A DNA stretch of 64,000 nucleotides from Ophioderma brevispina (taxonomy: Eukaryota > Echinodermata > Ophiuroidea > Amphilepidida > Ophiodermatidae). Shown piece after piece: positions 23,598 through 33,841 of this stretch. The stretch covers positions 94,626 to 158,625 of the forward strand of contig JAMKCH010084986.1 in assembly GCA_023653785.1 (NCBI GenBank), written 5' to 3'. The position numbers were made by a program, and so were the translations under genes. A model generated the notes under the pieces. The model saw only the letters and a program-made list of their open reading frames with translations. It was not told the DNA's origin and ran no database searches. Each line of letters starts with the position of its first letter. The first letter of the stretch is position 1.

Positions 23598-23944
23598 TTA
23601 AAGGTGCATGTTTCCGATCGTCTTTGGGCCCACCCGATTTACCCTGAAGTAGTATCGAGTTGATATTAATGAAGCGATCACACAGTTTTTCTCATTTCGT
23701 CCTGAAATTTGAGCCCTCAAATCTCATTTCATTCCCAAAATATAAACAAAAAACCGCCGTTTTAGTGTTACCATAATTTTAAGCACAGTAATTGATAGGA
23801 GGCCTTTGCACATGCTTATTGCATCTAGCCATCAAAAACCTCAAGTTTGTTTCCCACGGTAACTTTATGGGGTTGCATGTCAATTCCAGTTCCTCTTCCA
23901 TCAAGTGAGAACACATACACATATATCGGAACAAGCACCTTTAA
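23598..23944 (+). mobile_element. TTAA-flanked MITE, family D
   Basis: Left end TTAAAGGTGCATGTTTCCGA; right end inverse TTAAAGGTGCTTGTTCCGAT. 347 bp. It lies 67 bases from MITE family C. Confidence 0.8.
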
Positions 23945-24187
23945 TTAGATATATATAATGTCGTGAAAAGTAACCCCATGTAAGAATCCAAAGTAGAAAT
24001 TATATATTTTCAATGTATGTGATAGATTACAGGGAAGACAATGAGCAAGGAAAGTAAAAAAAATTTTTCATCTTCATCAAACGACCTAAAAATACATTTA
24101 GTTCAATAATACTTTTCTACATAAATTTGTAAATATCTTGGTCTTGTATTTCTGTGAGATGCTGATGTCTAAAATGATTTAGACTGT

Positions 24188-24259
24188 GGCAGAACAGGGA
24201 GTTCCTGTAAGCAGAATCTGATCTACCGCATTCTCGGTCGGGGGGATCCCCGTTCTGCC
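24188..24259. repeat. Short inverted repeat
   Basis: GGCAGAACAGGGA pairs with the inverse of 'tccccgttctgcc'; loop about 45 bases. Probably a small foldback remnant. Confidence 0.55.
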
Positions 24260-24492
24260 ATTTGAAAGAGACCTTGTCGCCCTAATTCCTTGAAGACAAC
24301 GCACGTGATTCTGTTTCCGCTTTCATCTTTTGTCTATCTTCTCAACCACCCCATGTGCCAGGTGTCTGCCAGCCATCGCCCACATCCTCCCCGTCTTACA
24401 TCCTCAGGAGATGTTAGGGCGAGAACCGTTTGAAGGGGATGGTGTTTGTCAGTCTGAGGTGGTGGCGATGGCACGGGTGGCAGCATTGCTGT

Positions 24493-24662
24493 TTATTGCA
24501 AGCTGGTGTTTGTAGGTGATTGTTGTTGTGGGCGAGCTGCCGATGATGGGTGAAGTAGGGGTCTTGTCGGCACAGCTGGAGACGTTGGTGACACATTTGG
24601 CGATGATGGTATGGATGTCTGAGCTTTTCTCATCGCCGCCTTCTCCATTTTATGGTGCAATT
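24493..24662 (-). CDS. Candidate terminal exon, Ser/Pro/Gln-rich
   Basis: After an AG acceptor ('tcattcatacaaaag') the frame runs 55 codons to a TAA: a basic start ('LHHKMEKAAMRKAQTS') then a Pro/Ser/Ala tail ending 'QQQSPTNTSLQ'. The acceptor pyrimidine tract is modest. It would need two bases from the preceding exon. Same strand as the exon chains at 26.4-28.2 and 29.3-31.2 kb, but I could not link it to either. No domain recognised; it looks like a disordered C-terminus. Confidence 0.4.
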
Positions 24663-24959
24663 CTTTTGTATGAATGATAAAAACAATGTTCATATGCATA
24701 GTACGTATTGCAAAATCCAGAAATTTTTCTACGTTAACTAAAAGCATCCTTATATACAACCACAAAAATCATCCAGATCTGAAAATATGGCATCCTACGT
24801 TTTATTCCATCGTAAGCACACATCGTACAATGGCTAACTGGGTATTCATTTTCTATATTTGCAATTTGCATCAAAAATCTTGATTTATATTCATATAAAA
24901 AAAATGAAGATTTTTGAAAAATTTGAAGTTGAGATTCAGACAAAGGCCAGAACAAAAAT

Positions 24960-26430
24960 ATGATTTTAATGATTGATTATTATTAATTTTTCAATTAACG
25001 ATCCAAATGTTGAATACTAGAATTAATCATTACACTTTACTTTAGTGACTCTAAACTTAGCTACCTCAATGCTATTCCCAAGCTGGGGACAAGTTCAATG
25101 ACAAATAAGCTGGATAGCATGTCCCACACCAGTCCAAGGTATTGCAAATCCCTTCTTGTTTATGATTGTAGTTAATCTTTCCAATACTCAACAGCTATAC
25201 CTGTGTTAAGTAAAGAACAATTTTTAAGAATTTAATACAAATGAGTATTGTTGAACAAGAATGGGTTTTTTACAGTGTACATCCCACTTAATTTAAGGTG
25301 CAAAAGATTTCTCATATCAGGTGTCCCTAAATTGAAAAAACAGTAAGCTAATTATATTTTGGTACAAATATTACATATTTTAAGTGAATAGTTTAAATCA
25401 TCAGGTTTGGGTGTGAAGAGAGTGGTAAATGTGGTACTTACAAAACACACTCAGAAACAACAGAACTGGAGGCACAAGAGTTGCACATGACCAAGCATTC
25501 TCCTTTTTTTTCCCCAGTGTTTCAAAATCTGTTAGAAAATGCAGGCTAGATCCTTCGAATTAAGATTTGAAGCCACAAATGCCAACCAACCGGGTGACAT
25601 ACTCACAGACTTTCATTTTGATCATTTGATCATAAATCATGTTTAAAACTGTCCCAAATCTCCACTATACCAGATGACACTAACACTGAAACTATATTAT
25701 GGGAGATATCCATTTCAGTACTTAAATGCCAAATTAACAGTCGCCTTACCCACGTCTGCCATAGTCCATGGTGACATAACTAAGTTTCAGTGATAACATT
25801 GTGAAATTATTTGATCCAAAAATATTTGCCTATCATAATTAGAACCAATCATTTGTGAGGAATTTACTTGCATGAATATTTAAAGTGGGAATTTTTTTTG
25901 TAAAACTTTCAGCGTTTGACATACATCGTGTCAACTACCACAATATTTCAGACAAACACATGCCCCTTAAGATTCCCTCACATTCGGGAGATCTACCCCG
26001 AACTTCTGTTGCAGGGTTGATTTACCAACTCCCATTAATTAGGAGGGTGGGAAGAGTTTGACAGAAACGGCTACACAAATGGGGAAAGCCAGATCTCAAG
26101 AAGAACCTAACATACTTGAAATTTTGCAGAGGAAAGTGAAATAGGCACAATTCCAGATTCATGGCCTTTATGATGTATATCCATATGCGTTCAGATATTA
26201 AAAGCCCCCCCGCTGCATCATAGACCTATGATATTGTAGCTTTTTTTTTGTGATCATTTCTTTTTTTCCATGTCACTGATACATACTAAAATTTTTAAAA
26301 TAACCAATCTTGCACAATTATGGTCGACCATAGGCCTACCACACTGACTTATCGTCTGTCCTCTGATCTCGGAGGAGCATTTCTTGCTTTGCCGGTCACT
26401 GCCCCACAAACAGTTGCTAGTAGTGTTTCA
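24960..26430. other. No gene seen
   Basis: AT-rich, without matched exon signals or a repeat shared within the window. Could be intron. Confidence 0.4.
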
Positions 26431-26439
26431 TGTGCAAAA

Positions 26440-26589
26440 CTAATTAGTTTTGGATGTCCAAGATCTACATGAGTTATAACTCATGAAGATTCCAGCAGCT
26501 TTGGCCTTCTTGGATAGCTTGCGTCGCCGCCAAGATTTCTTTGGACTATCTTGATGACCACCAAATAGGCGGGCCTCATACAGTGCGAA
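26440..26589 (-). CDS. Candidate last exon of the 28.2-26.4 kb gene
   Basis: A good acceptor (pyrimidine-rich, branch-like 'ctaat', 'cctattcag') precedes TTC at 26589; the frame then runs 49 codons to a TAG, with a basic patch 'SPKKSWRRRKLSKKAKAAG'. It starts in phase 0, the phase left by the exon at 27384. The basic run resembles a nuclear localisation signal (inference). An alternative last exon sits near 27270 ('HNKPMKREILISPDLKK', stop) after 'ctccattttag', also phase 0, so alternative splicing or one false model is possible. Confidence 0.45.
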   Translation of the reverse strand, partial: FALYEARLFGGHQDSPKKSWRRRKLSKKAKAAGIFMSYNSCRSWTSKTN

Positions 26590-27383
26590 CTGAATAGGAT
26601 ATGGATTAGTAGGCGAAGACAGACGCAAGAGGCGCAGCGTGTATACTATGCGTGACGCGCGCGATCCTATGCAAACGCTTTTGGTTTGGTTTCTTTACTC
26701 GCGGAACGTTAACAACCGAATAATTCCCGCCTTTGGTGGTTGGTTTGGTTGGAATTCCCTCCTCTTGTAGGAGCACCGAGATAATATGCGTATTGTCAAG
26801 CTGAGGGTTTTTTAGACATAAGTTGGCATGTCACAATTGGCAAGACATAGTTTGGAGTGTCAAAAAATTAGCTTGTCATTAATCAGTGTCATAGTTGGAC
26901 TAGGCAGAGTCCCCATGGTGTCGTGTATAATGTTGCAAGAGTTCAATTTATTGACCTCATCGTCACAGTTAGCATACATGCAGTTCATATAGTGCCATTT
27001 AGTGTGGACAAATAAGCAAGGGTGGGGGGAAGGTTATTTAGCAAGAAGCAGAGATCTCACAACATGCAGTCTATAAAGCAACATTCTTGTTATGGGTTCG
27101 CATGGTGCACACAGCTTTGGATACATTTTGAAATATGATGAATCCAGGATGAATTGGAGTGAGAGGTGAGGTATGGTATGGATGAGATGTGTTTCCATGA
27201 ACCTGGGAGATGCTATGCTGTTTTCTTCAAGTCTGGAGAGATAAGGATTTCTCGTTTCATGGGTTTGTTGTGCTAAAATGGAGACAAAATGCTCTCTGGT
27301 TCTGCACTTACTTACTATTTGGTAGTAATCAAAGTATGCTGGATTAGCCTCTGTCTCCGCATCTACATCATGATGATCTGTAC

Positions 27384-27448
27384 CTGATGATGCTGGCGAT
27401 GATGATTCTTGGCCTCCGCTCCATCATCTTCTCCCGCATCTTCCATGA
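27384..27448 (-). CDS. Candidate exon, acidic/His-rich, 28.2-26.4 kb gene
   Basis: 65 bases between 'aatgggcacag' and CAG|GTACAG. It reads 'MEDAGEDDGAEAKNHHRQHH' in the frame set by the upstream exon and ends in phase 0. The intron before it would be 54 bases, very short for an animal, which lowers confidence. Confidence 0.4.
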
Positions 27449-27502
27449 CTGTGCCCATTGGGGAAAATATGTACTGTACCCCCTATCACCTTGCTTACTT
27501 AC

Positions 27503-27678
27503 TGACATCATTATCTGAAGCCCTGTCTGAAGCAAAGGTCCTTGGCTGGTGATAGGTTGGGTTGACCATCACCTCCACAGAAAACTTCTTCACATTGAAG
27601 CCCATCGTCTGGCTCCAGGAATTCTCGACCACCTCGTAAATGGTTTCACCAAATTTTCCAAAATTTGTTTGATATTTC
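27503..27678 (-). CDS. Candidate central exon, unknown protein
   Basis: 176 bases between a strong acceptor ('gatatttcttgctacag') and TCA|GTAAGT. Contains 'FGKFGETIYEVVENSWSQTM' and 'FSVEVMVNPTYHQPRTF'. It takes two bases from the exon at 28065 and gives one to the exon at 27448; both joins keep the frame open. A Met at 27704 in good context (ACCATGG) lies just upstream in the same frame and could be an alternative start. I do not recognise the protein. Confidence 0.6.
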
Positions 27679-28064
27679 CTGTAGCAAGAAATATCGATCC
27701 CCATGGTATTGAATAATAATAACAATAAGCATTTATAATGCCCATTTATAGAAAAAATTCTAATCAATTGCACTCAACATGTTGAGAACTTTTCTTTATA
27801 GCTTGCTGTTAGCTCTTTATTTTTTGCTATGTGGATATTAATCCTTTTTTTTTGATATGGCAAATCACATAGAGATGATCAATAGGCCTATCTGAAAACA
27901 ACTGACCTTCAGTTTTGACTAGGTCCATCAAATTTCCCTCCACTGCCTATTCCTTGAAATAATTTTAGCTTGACCTGGGAAGTCGTGAACATGAATCATA
28001 ATTGCTGCTCGACGGATGAAATGGGGGGGTTTCCTTTCCCTGTAGGCATCGTAAGAATTAATAC

Positions 28065-28153
28065 TCCCTTCTCTCCAATTCTTTGAGTTCATCAACAAAG
28101 GACGCCAAATAAGATACTAATAAATAGCTTTTCTTCTTGGGAGGCTGGTCATC
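28065..28153 (-). CDS. Candidate exon upstream of 27678
   Basis: 89 bases after 'gatttcatcaacag' and before GGGA|GTATTA. It reads 29 codons including 'KKKSYLLVSYLASFVDELKE' plus two bases, which join the single G at 27678 to make Glu. The text looks like an amphipathic helix. Phase agreement with the next exon is the main support; the donor is weak. Where the gene starts upstream is not found. Confidence 0.5.
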
Positions 28154-28360
28154 CTGTTGATGAAATCAGAAAATGAAACCTTTGTAAAGTCAACGGGCCG
28201 CCAAGAAAGTGGGATCCATTCAAATTCTCAAAGACAATTGATAACACCTATTCCAAGTTTTACTCTTGATTGCAACAAAAGGATGCGAGTCAGAGACACA
28301 TATATTCATCGTTGCATGAAATGGTACACATTTTTTCAGGGAGGGATGAATCGAGATTAG

Positions 28361-29260
28361 ATGAAGATCTCTAACTTTTATTTTTGTAACTTCCTATTGT
28401 TGTTACTTTTCTAAATTCAAACTTTTTTTCTTTTCTCACACATTATGATTTAATATTTTGCTAACAAGTCATCTGCCTCCTAAACCCCTCTAATGATATT
28501 GTTCAGCCATCTACCTGATGTAGTCAATGATGGTCAGATGAACTGTTGGGTTTTCATGACATTTCCTAGCTTTCCCACAATCAAACTATTGTGTATGATG
28601 GCATTTGTTTCCTCCATGTGACAAGTGATGTGAATTTTTTCCTGTCTATCTTTGCCTGTTTAATTGGATTGTGAATGATGGGCCTCGATTTAATGGCCTT
28701 TGACCCAGGTACGCGACCTTTGACCTTAACAATGTGTCTTTGGGTCTAATATGCGCTCAACCAACTTTGGACCTTATCGGGTATATGATCGGTATTGGCA
28801 AAATTCTAATTTTTTTACCGATTTTTCCTATCCCCGATTAAATTAATATCAAGAGGTCCAAACTTGAATAGAATTGTTCCAACTGATGGCCAAATGGTGA
28901 AAATCAAAACTGAAACATCAATTTTTTACTTTGCTTCTGCTGTGAAAATGCGATGATAAACGCAAAAAAAAAAATACACAGAAAAATCGGAATTTGAATG
29001 AACCGATTTTGAAATTTTAAAATCTGTAATCGGTATAACAGAGATTCGGGTGATCGGTTAGACACTAGTACAGGCAAACATTAACCCTCTTTCACAACAA
29101 AGTGAACAAAGTAATCCCTATGCATCTTCCTGCCTTAAGGTGGGCAACACAAAAATCAGGTGCTGGGAACACAATACACATGTAAGCCTTTAACATGTTT
29201 TGGGGCTGTGTCAAACTATTCTGTGTCCTTTAATGCAGTGTTGGCAGCACTTTGGGCAAT
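28361..29260. other. No gene seen
   Basis: AT-rich, with one near-DR1 RGGTCA pair at 28714-28726 on the minus strand. A tempting exon near 28530 was rejected on phase. Confidence 0.4.
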
Positions 29261-29269
29261 ATAAGGTTA

Positions 29270-29397
29270 TCAATCAGTAGCATCTGTCTTTGTAGATTTC
29301 TCTTCAGGAGCTGCAGTTGGGGTTGCACCTGGAGCAGTAGCTGTAGCAGATTTTTCTGCAGCTGGTGCATCCACTGTCATCTGGGAGGCCAATAGTC
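29270..29397 (-). CDS. Terminal exon, Ala/Thr/Pro/Glu-rich tail
   Basis: After a clean acceptor ('gacatttattttcag') the frame takes one base from the exon at 30484 and runs 41 codons to a TGA, containing 'LLASQMTVDAPAAEKSATAT' and ending 'EEKSTKTDATD'. Low complexity, acidic, probably disordered. Competing frames also stay open for a while (one is Cys-rich), but only this one joins the upstream exon in phase and ends naturally. Protein not recognised. Confidence 0.65.
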
Positions 29398-29734
29398 CTG
29401 AAAATAAATGTCAAACATATCTTAACATTCGATCTAATTTCTACAGACTCTAGCAATGGATAAACCAATCCTTACCAAAAGGTTTGAAATTGGTAAACAT
29501 TTTATTTAAGTATTGTTCAATCTAAGCAGAACAATAACTACCATGTGGTGTTAATCCTATTATATTAAGGGCCCATAATAGGAAATGTATGTCAGAAATC
29601 AAGTAAACAACTACTTTGGCTCAACCCTAGAGGCTTTGTGTTTTTGTTGCTAGACAAAAGACATTAATTCATAAGAAAATTAGATGGGCAGGTTACTTAT
29701 TATAAATATTTGCAACAAAGTAATCATTTTCCTC

Positions 29735-30153
29735 TTAAAGGAGAACCTGTACTTAGAATAATTCATGTAATATACGCTATAAAATAATTATTGAACACAT
29801 CGAGAGGTTTCATGGAAAAACGGAATTATACCAACCATAAAAATTAAAGAGATTTTGTCTGACCATGCGCTATTTGAAATTCGTGCTAGTGCATATGGGA
29901 CGTGTGTTATGCGATACAGATGGCACAGTAGCTTCATACACCTTAATCTGTATTTCCTTATGGCATGTATGACGCAAATGTGCCGGTCATATCGCATAAC
30001 ACGTTATACACTAGCACGGTTTTTAAATAGTGCATGGGCAAACTAGATGGTTTGAAGTCATTGTTATGGTTAAAATAATTTAGTTTTTTGATGAAATAAT
30101 TATTTTATAGAATATACTGTAAAATATTGTTCATTGTATGGGTTCTCCTGTAA
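29735..30153. mobile_element. Full-length foldback MITE
   Basis: Left edge TTAAAGGAGAACCTGTACTT, right edge inverse 'ggttctcctg' then TAA. The whole element folds: 'ctataaaataattatt' pairs with 'aataattattttatag', and 'cgtgctagtg' and 'gttatgcgata' pair with their inverses at 29980-30020. About 420 bp, no coding capacity; the two 60-70-codon frames inside are shadows of the palindrome. Confidence 0.85.
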
Positions 30154-30234
30154 AGGTTGTTGACAAAATTTAGTCAATTTATTTTTTTCCCTCACATGGA
30201 AGCATGCCACCAGTTCAGCTTTGTTAACAGAAAC

Positions 30235-30421
30235 AAAAGTGTACTAAATTGGCTCAATCTATCTTCCTCGAGTCAGTGACGTCAGGGTATTATGCAGTGA
30301 TCGTAGCAAGAAAAAACGCTGGCATTTCCACGCGCGCGTATAAAGGCGGTGTGAAAATGCACATGCACGCGCTGATGTCACTGACTCGAGGAAGATAGAT
30401 GGAGTATAGTTGACCACTTTT
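30235..30421. mobile_element. Foldback MITE with 27-bp core arms
   Basis: CTATCTTCCTCGAGTCAGTG at 30259 has a matching inverse ending at 30398, one mismatch over 27 bases. The outer parts (AAAAGTG ... CACTTTT) pair more loosely. The centre is GC-rich with 'cgcgcgcg'. 187 bp. Confidence 0.85.
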
Positions 30422-30483
30422 GAAGATCCTTTATTTGGAAAAGGGGACGGTCAATTGCACCACTTATCCATTGAAATAGCTAC

Positions 30484-30576
30484 CTTCTTCATCTGTAAAA
30501 TCTCCATTTGAAGCTGCACCAGAGGCCTGCTCAGCTGTTTGTTCTTTGGCATTTGAAGTTGGAGTTGATGTAGGTG
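30484..30576 (-). CDS. Internal exon of the 31.2-29.3 kb gene
   Basis: 93 bases between 'tttattctaatcag' and GAAG|GTAGCT. It contains 'PTSTPTSNAKEQTAEQASG' and 'SNGDFTDEE'. It takes one base from the exon at 31092 and gives one to the exon at 29397; both joins are open. The intron below it contains two foldback elements (29735-30153 and 30235-30421). Confidence 0.65.
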
Positions 30577-31091
30577 CTGATTAGAATAAAAAATTATAAA
30601 GCAAAGGAGAGATGGAAGGTTTTTCATTTTAAAACAAGTCCACACAATCAGCATTCAAATTACCTAGCTTGTGAATTTTGTTGATGGAATGTCTGGAGAT
30701 GTTTCATTTTTTAACACTTGCGAGTTCAAAATGTCATTGCTGTGTATTGCTGATTTTGGCATGATGTCTGTAGTTTTTCATATTTGAATGTGCACTAATT
30801 TCTCACAGTACTCGGTCTAAATCAGAGAGGTGATAATACCTCAAATCTTCAACTGCGAGACAATTTAACAATAGTCCTGCACTCCCAGATGAAAAGGAAT
30901 CTGAAGTGCTTTACAGTGAAGTCAATTATATTGTGACTCGAATAGAAATTTTCTATATTTAACATCTCCAGTATTCCCTTTAACTTGATTTGTAACTTAA
31001 GTGGTACCAAAACCACAATGTTTGAACTTACAAATAAAAGTCTGACACTTTCAATATAAAGTGTTGGGAAAATGGTGGCCTATCTGGTTAC

Positions 31092-31241
31092 AGTCATCAT
31101 CATCGTCAACTGTCACCTCTTCTTCAATTAAAGCGCGCTGCACCTTAAATATTACTACTCATGTATCATCTGTCCCGGCTTCTGATGATCATCCAAACTG
31201 GATAGAGGCACATCTTGCAATTCCCCTTGTAGAGGCACAAT
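31092..31241 (-). CDS. Upstream exon of the 31.2-29.3 kb gene, with a one-base gap
   Basis: Starts at ATT after 'gatgatgcaag', reads 'IVPLQGELQDVPLSSLDDHQ', reaches a stop after 'GQMIHE', and one base out of frame continues 'FKVQRALIEEEVTVDDDDD' to an ACT|GTAACC donor. Adding one base makes a single exon that ends with one base over, the phase the 30576 exon needs. A sequencing deletion is the simplest reading; the alternative is a broken gene. The tail of the exon is strongly acidic. Confidence 0.45.
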
Positions 31242-31380
31242 CTTGCATCATCAATCCTCAAACACCTTATCGGATTAAACATGAAGAAAACTAGAAACTT
31301 ACACCACTATACCGTGTAACATTTCCTGAGGATTTAGAATAAATCAAGACTGATTGTTTGTACTGCAGGACTTCTAAACC

Positions 31381-31575
31381 TTGTCCCGGTCCTGGGACCA
31401 CCTCATCCTTAAGTGCACTATTAATTATCGGGTCAGCAAATTCCCTGGCTTCCTACCCACTCAGATAACTGGTACTGTAAGGGTTGCAGGAGCAGCCAGG
31501 AATTGTGACTGTGTTAGTCCACTTTGGCAAGCTCCCATAGTTGCCGCACTCATCAATAGTTATTCATCTGGTTAA
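31381..31575. other. Unresolved open frames, both strands
   Basis: A plus frame of 64 codons overlaps minus frames containing 'CQSGLTQSQFLAAPATLT' (possible donor ACA|GTACCA in phase 0 with the exon at 31241) and 'ECGNYGSLPKWTNTVTIPG'. One may be an exon; I cannot choose. Confidence 0.25.
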
Positions 31576-31599
31576 AACCTCTAGGGCAGAGGGCCCCGT

Positions 31600-31643
<44 letters not shown>
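31600..31643 (+). repeat. 44-base poly-G run
   Basis: Uninterrupted G from 31600 to 31643, then 'aggtgggg'. Strong G-quadruplex potential, but such a length also suggests an assembly or read artefact. Confidence 0.95.
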
Positions 31644-31644
<1 letters not shown>

Positions 31645-31686
31645 GGTGGGGTTCTTCAATTTTGTTTGGGTCGGGACCTGCCTCCA

Positions 31687-31830
31687 GTGACTCAGAAAGT
31701 GGACCCGAACTTATACCTCGTCCTTCTTGCCATATAATGACCCATATTTATACAGACTCAATAAGTGGACCCCAACTTATCCCCTCCTTCTTGTGATCAA
31801 ATGACCCTATGTCAGGCCATATTTATACCA
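31687..31830 (+). repeat. Two-copy about 70-bp tandem repeat
   Basis: 'agtggacccgaacttat' then 'cctcgtccttcttg' and 'catatttata' recurs as 'agtggaccccaacttat', 'cccctccttcttg' and 'catatttata'. It directly follows the poly-G run. Confidence 0.7.
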
Positions 31831-31835
31831 ATAGT

Positions 31836-32379
31836 TCATGTCTGCCATAATTTCCTTTCATAACCGCAGAACCGCCAAATCAATACCCCGGGCAAATACC
31901 CAGTGTGTCTTTGCTTCGCGACCTGGTGTGCAATGTTGAAGGCCAGGACGAAAGTCGCCCCCACCACATGAACCACGGTAATGTACAAACCGAGATTACG
32001 ATAATTATGATGACTAAAAAAGTTCTGCAAATCAATACGATGTCGAATTCTACGTAGAGCTGACTACGTTCCCGGAAAACTGATATAACCCCATCGCGGA
32101 TGCGTACCCAAAATAATACCAACCACACCGATGATTAACCCTTATGTGTTGAAAACAAGGGTCATAATGATACCAGTGTGAAAAAAAAAGGGTCCATAGT
32201 ATACCATACGCTGATTTTGCGACCCAATCCAGCTGCACGTCTCCGTATAGGCTTTGTAAACTAAGGACCCCCCCCCCCCCCCCGGGGCAAGGGCCATTAT
32301 AGAAATAGTCTTGCTGAAAATCGGTGTAGGTGGTGGTCTCCTCCTGCTCAAACCTCTGCATTGTACCGCGCCATCTCAC
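31836..32379 (-). pseudogene. Possible multi-pass membrane protein fragment, frames broken
   Basis: Successive minus-strand pieces in different frames look like membrane segments: 'FFFHTGIIMTLVFNT', then 'GLIIGVVGIILGTHPRWGY', then 'NLGLYITVVHVVGATFVLAF', followed by a basic tail. A C16 run (32268-32283) lies at the upstream end. Single-base indels would join them. The spacing would suit a small four-helix membrane protein (inference); no family signature seen. Confidence 0.35.
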
Positions 32380-32499
32380 TCTTGGCTGTACCCTTCGGTG
32401 CCTTCCACTTATCTTTCAAACCTTGCAACTCCTGATATCTCCCAAACCGGAGGAAAAGGTACTTACACCCTTTCCCAGGCATCCCAATTTTAAGTGTTG

Positions 32500-33540
32500 A
32501 TTATCCTAAAATCTATCTCTTGTCTTCAATATGGTATGTTTTCAAGAGACAAGAGTCAAAAGGTAGTTGTGTCTCTTGGTCTGTGAGTTTTGCCTCTTTC
32601 CTTGATTTGGTTTGGTGGCATCCATTTTCAACAGTAACAATGTTAATTCCCCGGTATCCAGAGTTAAACCTTGCTTAATGCAAATTATGCACTACTATGA
32701 AACTGAGCATGTGCAGATCATTAAAGTTTTGTATTTTAAGACAAAGGATTAACCTTCAACCCCAGAGGTCAAAGATTGTCCAGTTCCGTTTTAATTCTTG
32801 GACTTAGTTTCTTCCAGCTTTGTGATGAAATATGCCTTTATCCAGGGTTAAATTTTACCCTGGGAATAAGTGCCGAGGTTAAAATTAGCCAAAGGTTTAG
32901 TTAACCCGCTTTTTTGATCCCGGCCCATTAAGTTTTAATTTTCAGGTCGCAAGTTGTGAATTTGAAATGCTTAAACTCAAAACAATTAGTCTGTGGCAGA
33001 ATATTTGACCGGGCGATTTCTATGCTTTCATACTTTTTTCACCTAGACTTGTTTCCCCCCCCTATTTTCTAGGCGAGTTGAAGCAATTCGGGGCGAATCA
33101 CCCGTCGACTCTCGTTTTATTTTTACCCGTGTCCCCGCATCCATATGAATGGGAGCATTATCACAGCTAGCCCAATTCCCCCAACATTGATTGATTGGGG
33201 TACTGGGTAAGGGTAGGTTTGTGAAGGGGAAGTTTTTGGGGCTTTCACTTAATGATCCCAGAGTTTGTAGGTTCTGGGTGAGCAAATGTAGCAAATGGTG
33301 GGTGATTGTTTCAATTTTTTAATTCCAAGATTGATGTATGTTTCTATTCATTTTGTTCCCCTGTATAAAATTTATTTTGTCCCTTTGTTTTCTTTATACC
33401 CAACCCATTGTCGCATTCATTTCCATAATGCTTTGTTATCTTCAGTCACACCTATTTTTGCTCCTCATTTAGAACTCTACATGATCTCAGCTCTTTTGCT
33501 ACAATATCTGCAATGTGTTGTTTTAGGCAAATTCTGAGCT
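32500..33540. other. No gene seen
   Basis: AT-rich sequence, C-run near 33056. An 83-codon minus frame (33043-33294) and an 80-codon plus frame (33295-33537) lack splice signals or a recognisable family. Confidence 0.4.
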
Positions 33541-33613
33541 GTGACTTTTGATGACCATACTTAGAGTAGTATCTATGGCGGTAGTATCCTTGTTCAACCT
33601 GTATTGTCCATTC

Positions 33614-33841
33614 CTAAATGGCTTTGATTAGCTCATTTCTTTGTGGAACACCTGTCTTACGCTCAAGAATCTCCTGCAGTGTTACTAAGTCTGAAGTTTG
33701 ACTTCCTAATGTGTCTTTATATACCTTATTCATGGATTCTGATCTTTGTGTTGTAAATTGGGAGGATTTCCCAAACCAGCAGGCTACCCCTAATCCCTTT
33801 GCCATGAACACTTTTATTGTGTCAACAAGTTTTGAGTACAT
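33614..33841 (-). CDS. MULE-like transposase fragment
   Basis: A 75-codon frame with 'QFTTQRSESMNKVYKDTLGS' followed by a Leu-rich helix and 'RNELIKAI'. The T.RSES.N..(F/Y)K pattern then an acidic/hydrophobic helix resembles the segment after the catalytic domain of MULE/FAR1-type transposases (family knowledge); the catalytic DDE part is not present here. A second, more broken copy lies at 54262-54600. The start Met follows an in-frame stop, so this is a fragment. Confidence 0.4.
   Translation of the reverse strand: MYSKLVDTIKVFMAKGLGVACWFGKSSQFTTQRSESMNKVYKDTLGSQTSDLVTLQEILERKTGVPQRNELIKAI

Noticed and set aside
28515..28590. Exon near 28530 ('NPTVHLTIIDYIR', donor ATCAG|GTAGAT)
   Set aside because: It would leave two bases while the next exon at 28153 starts in phase 0; joining them gives a stop.
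29788..30046. Overlapping 63-69-codon frames on both strands
   Set aside because: Both are translations of the foldback palindrome at 29735-30153.
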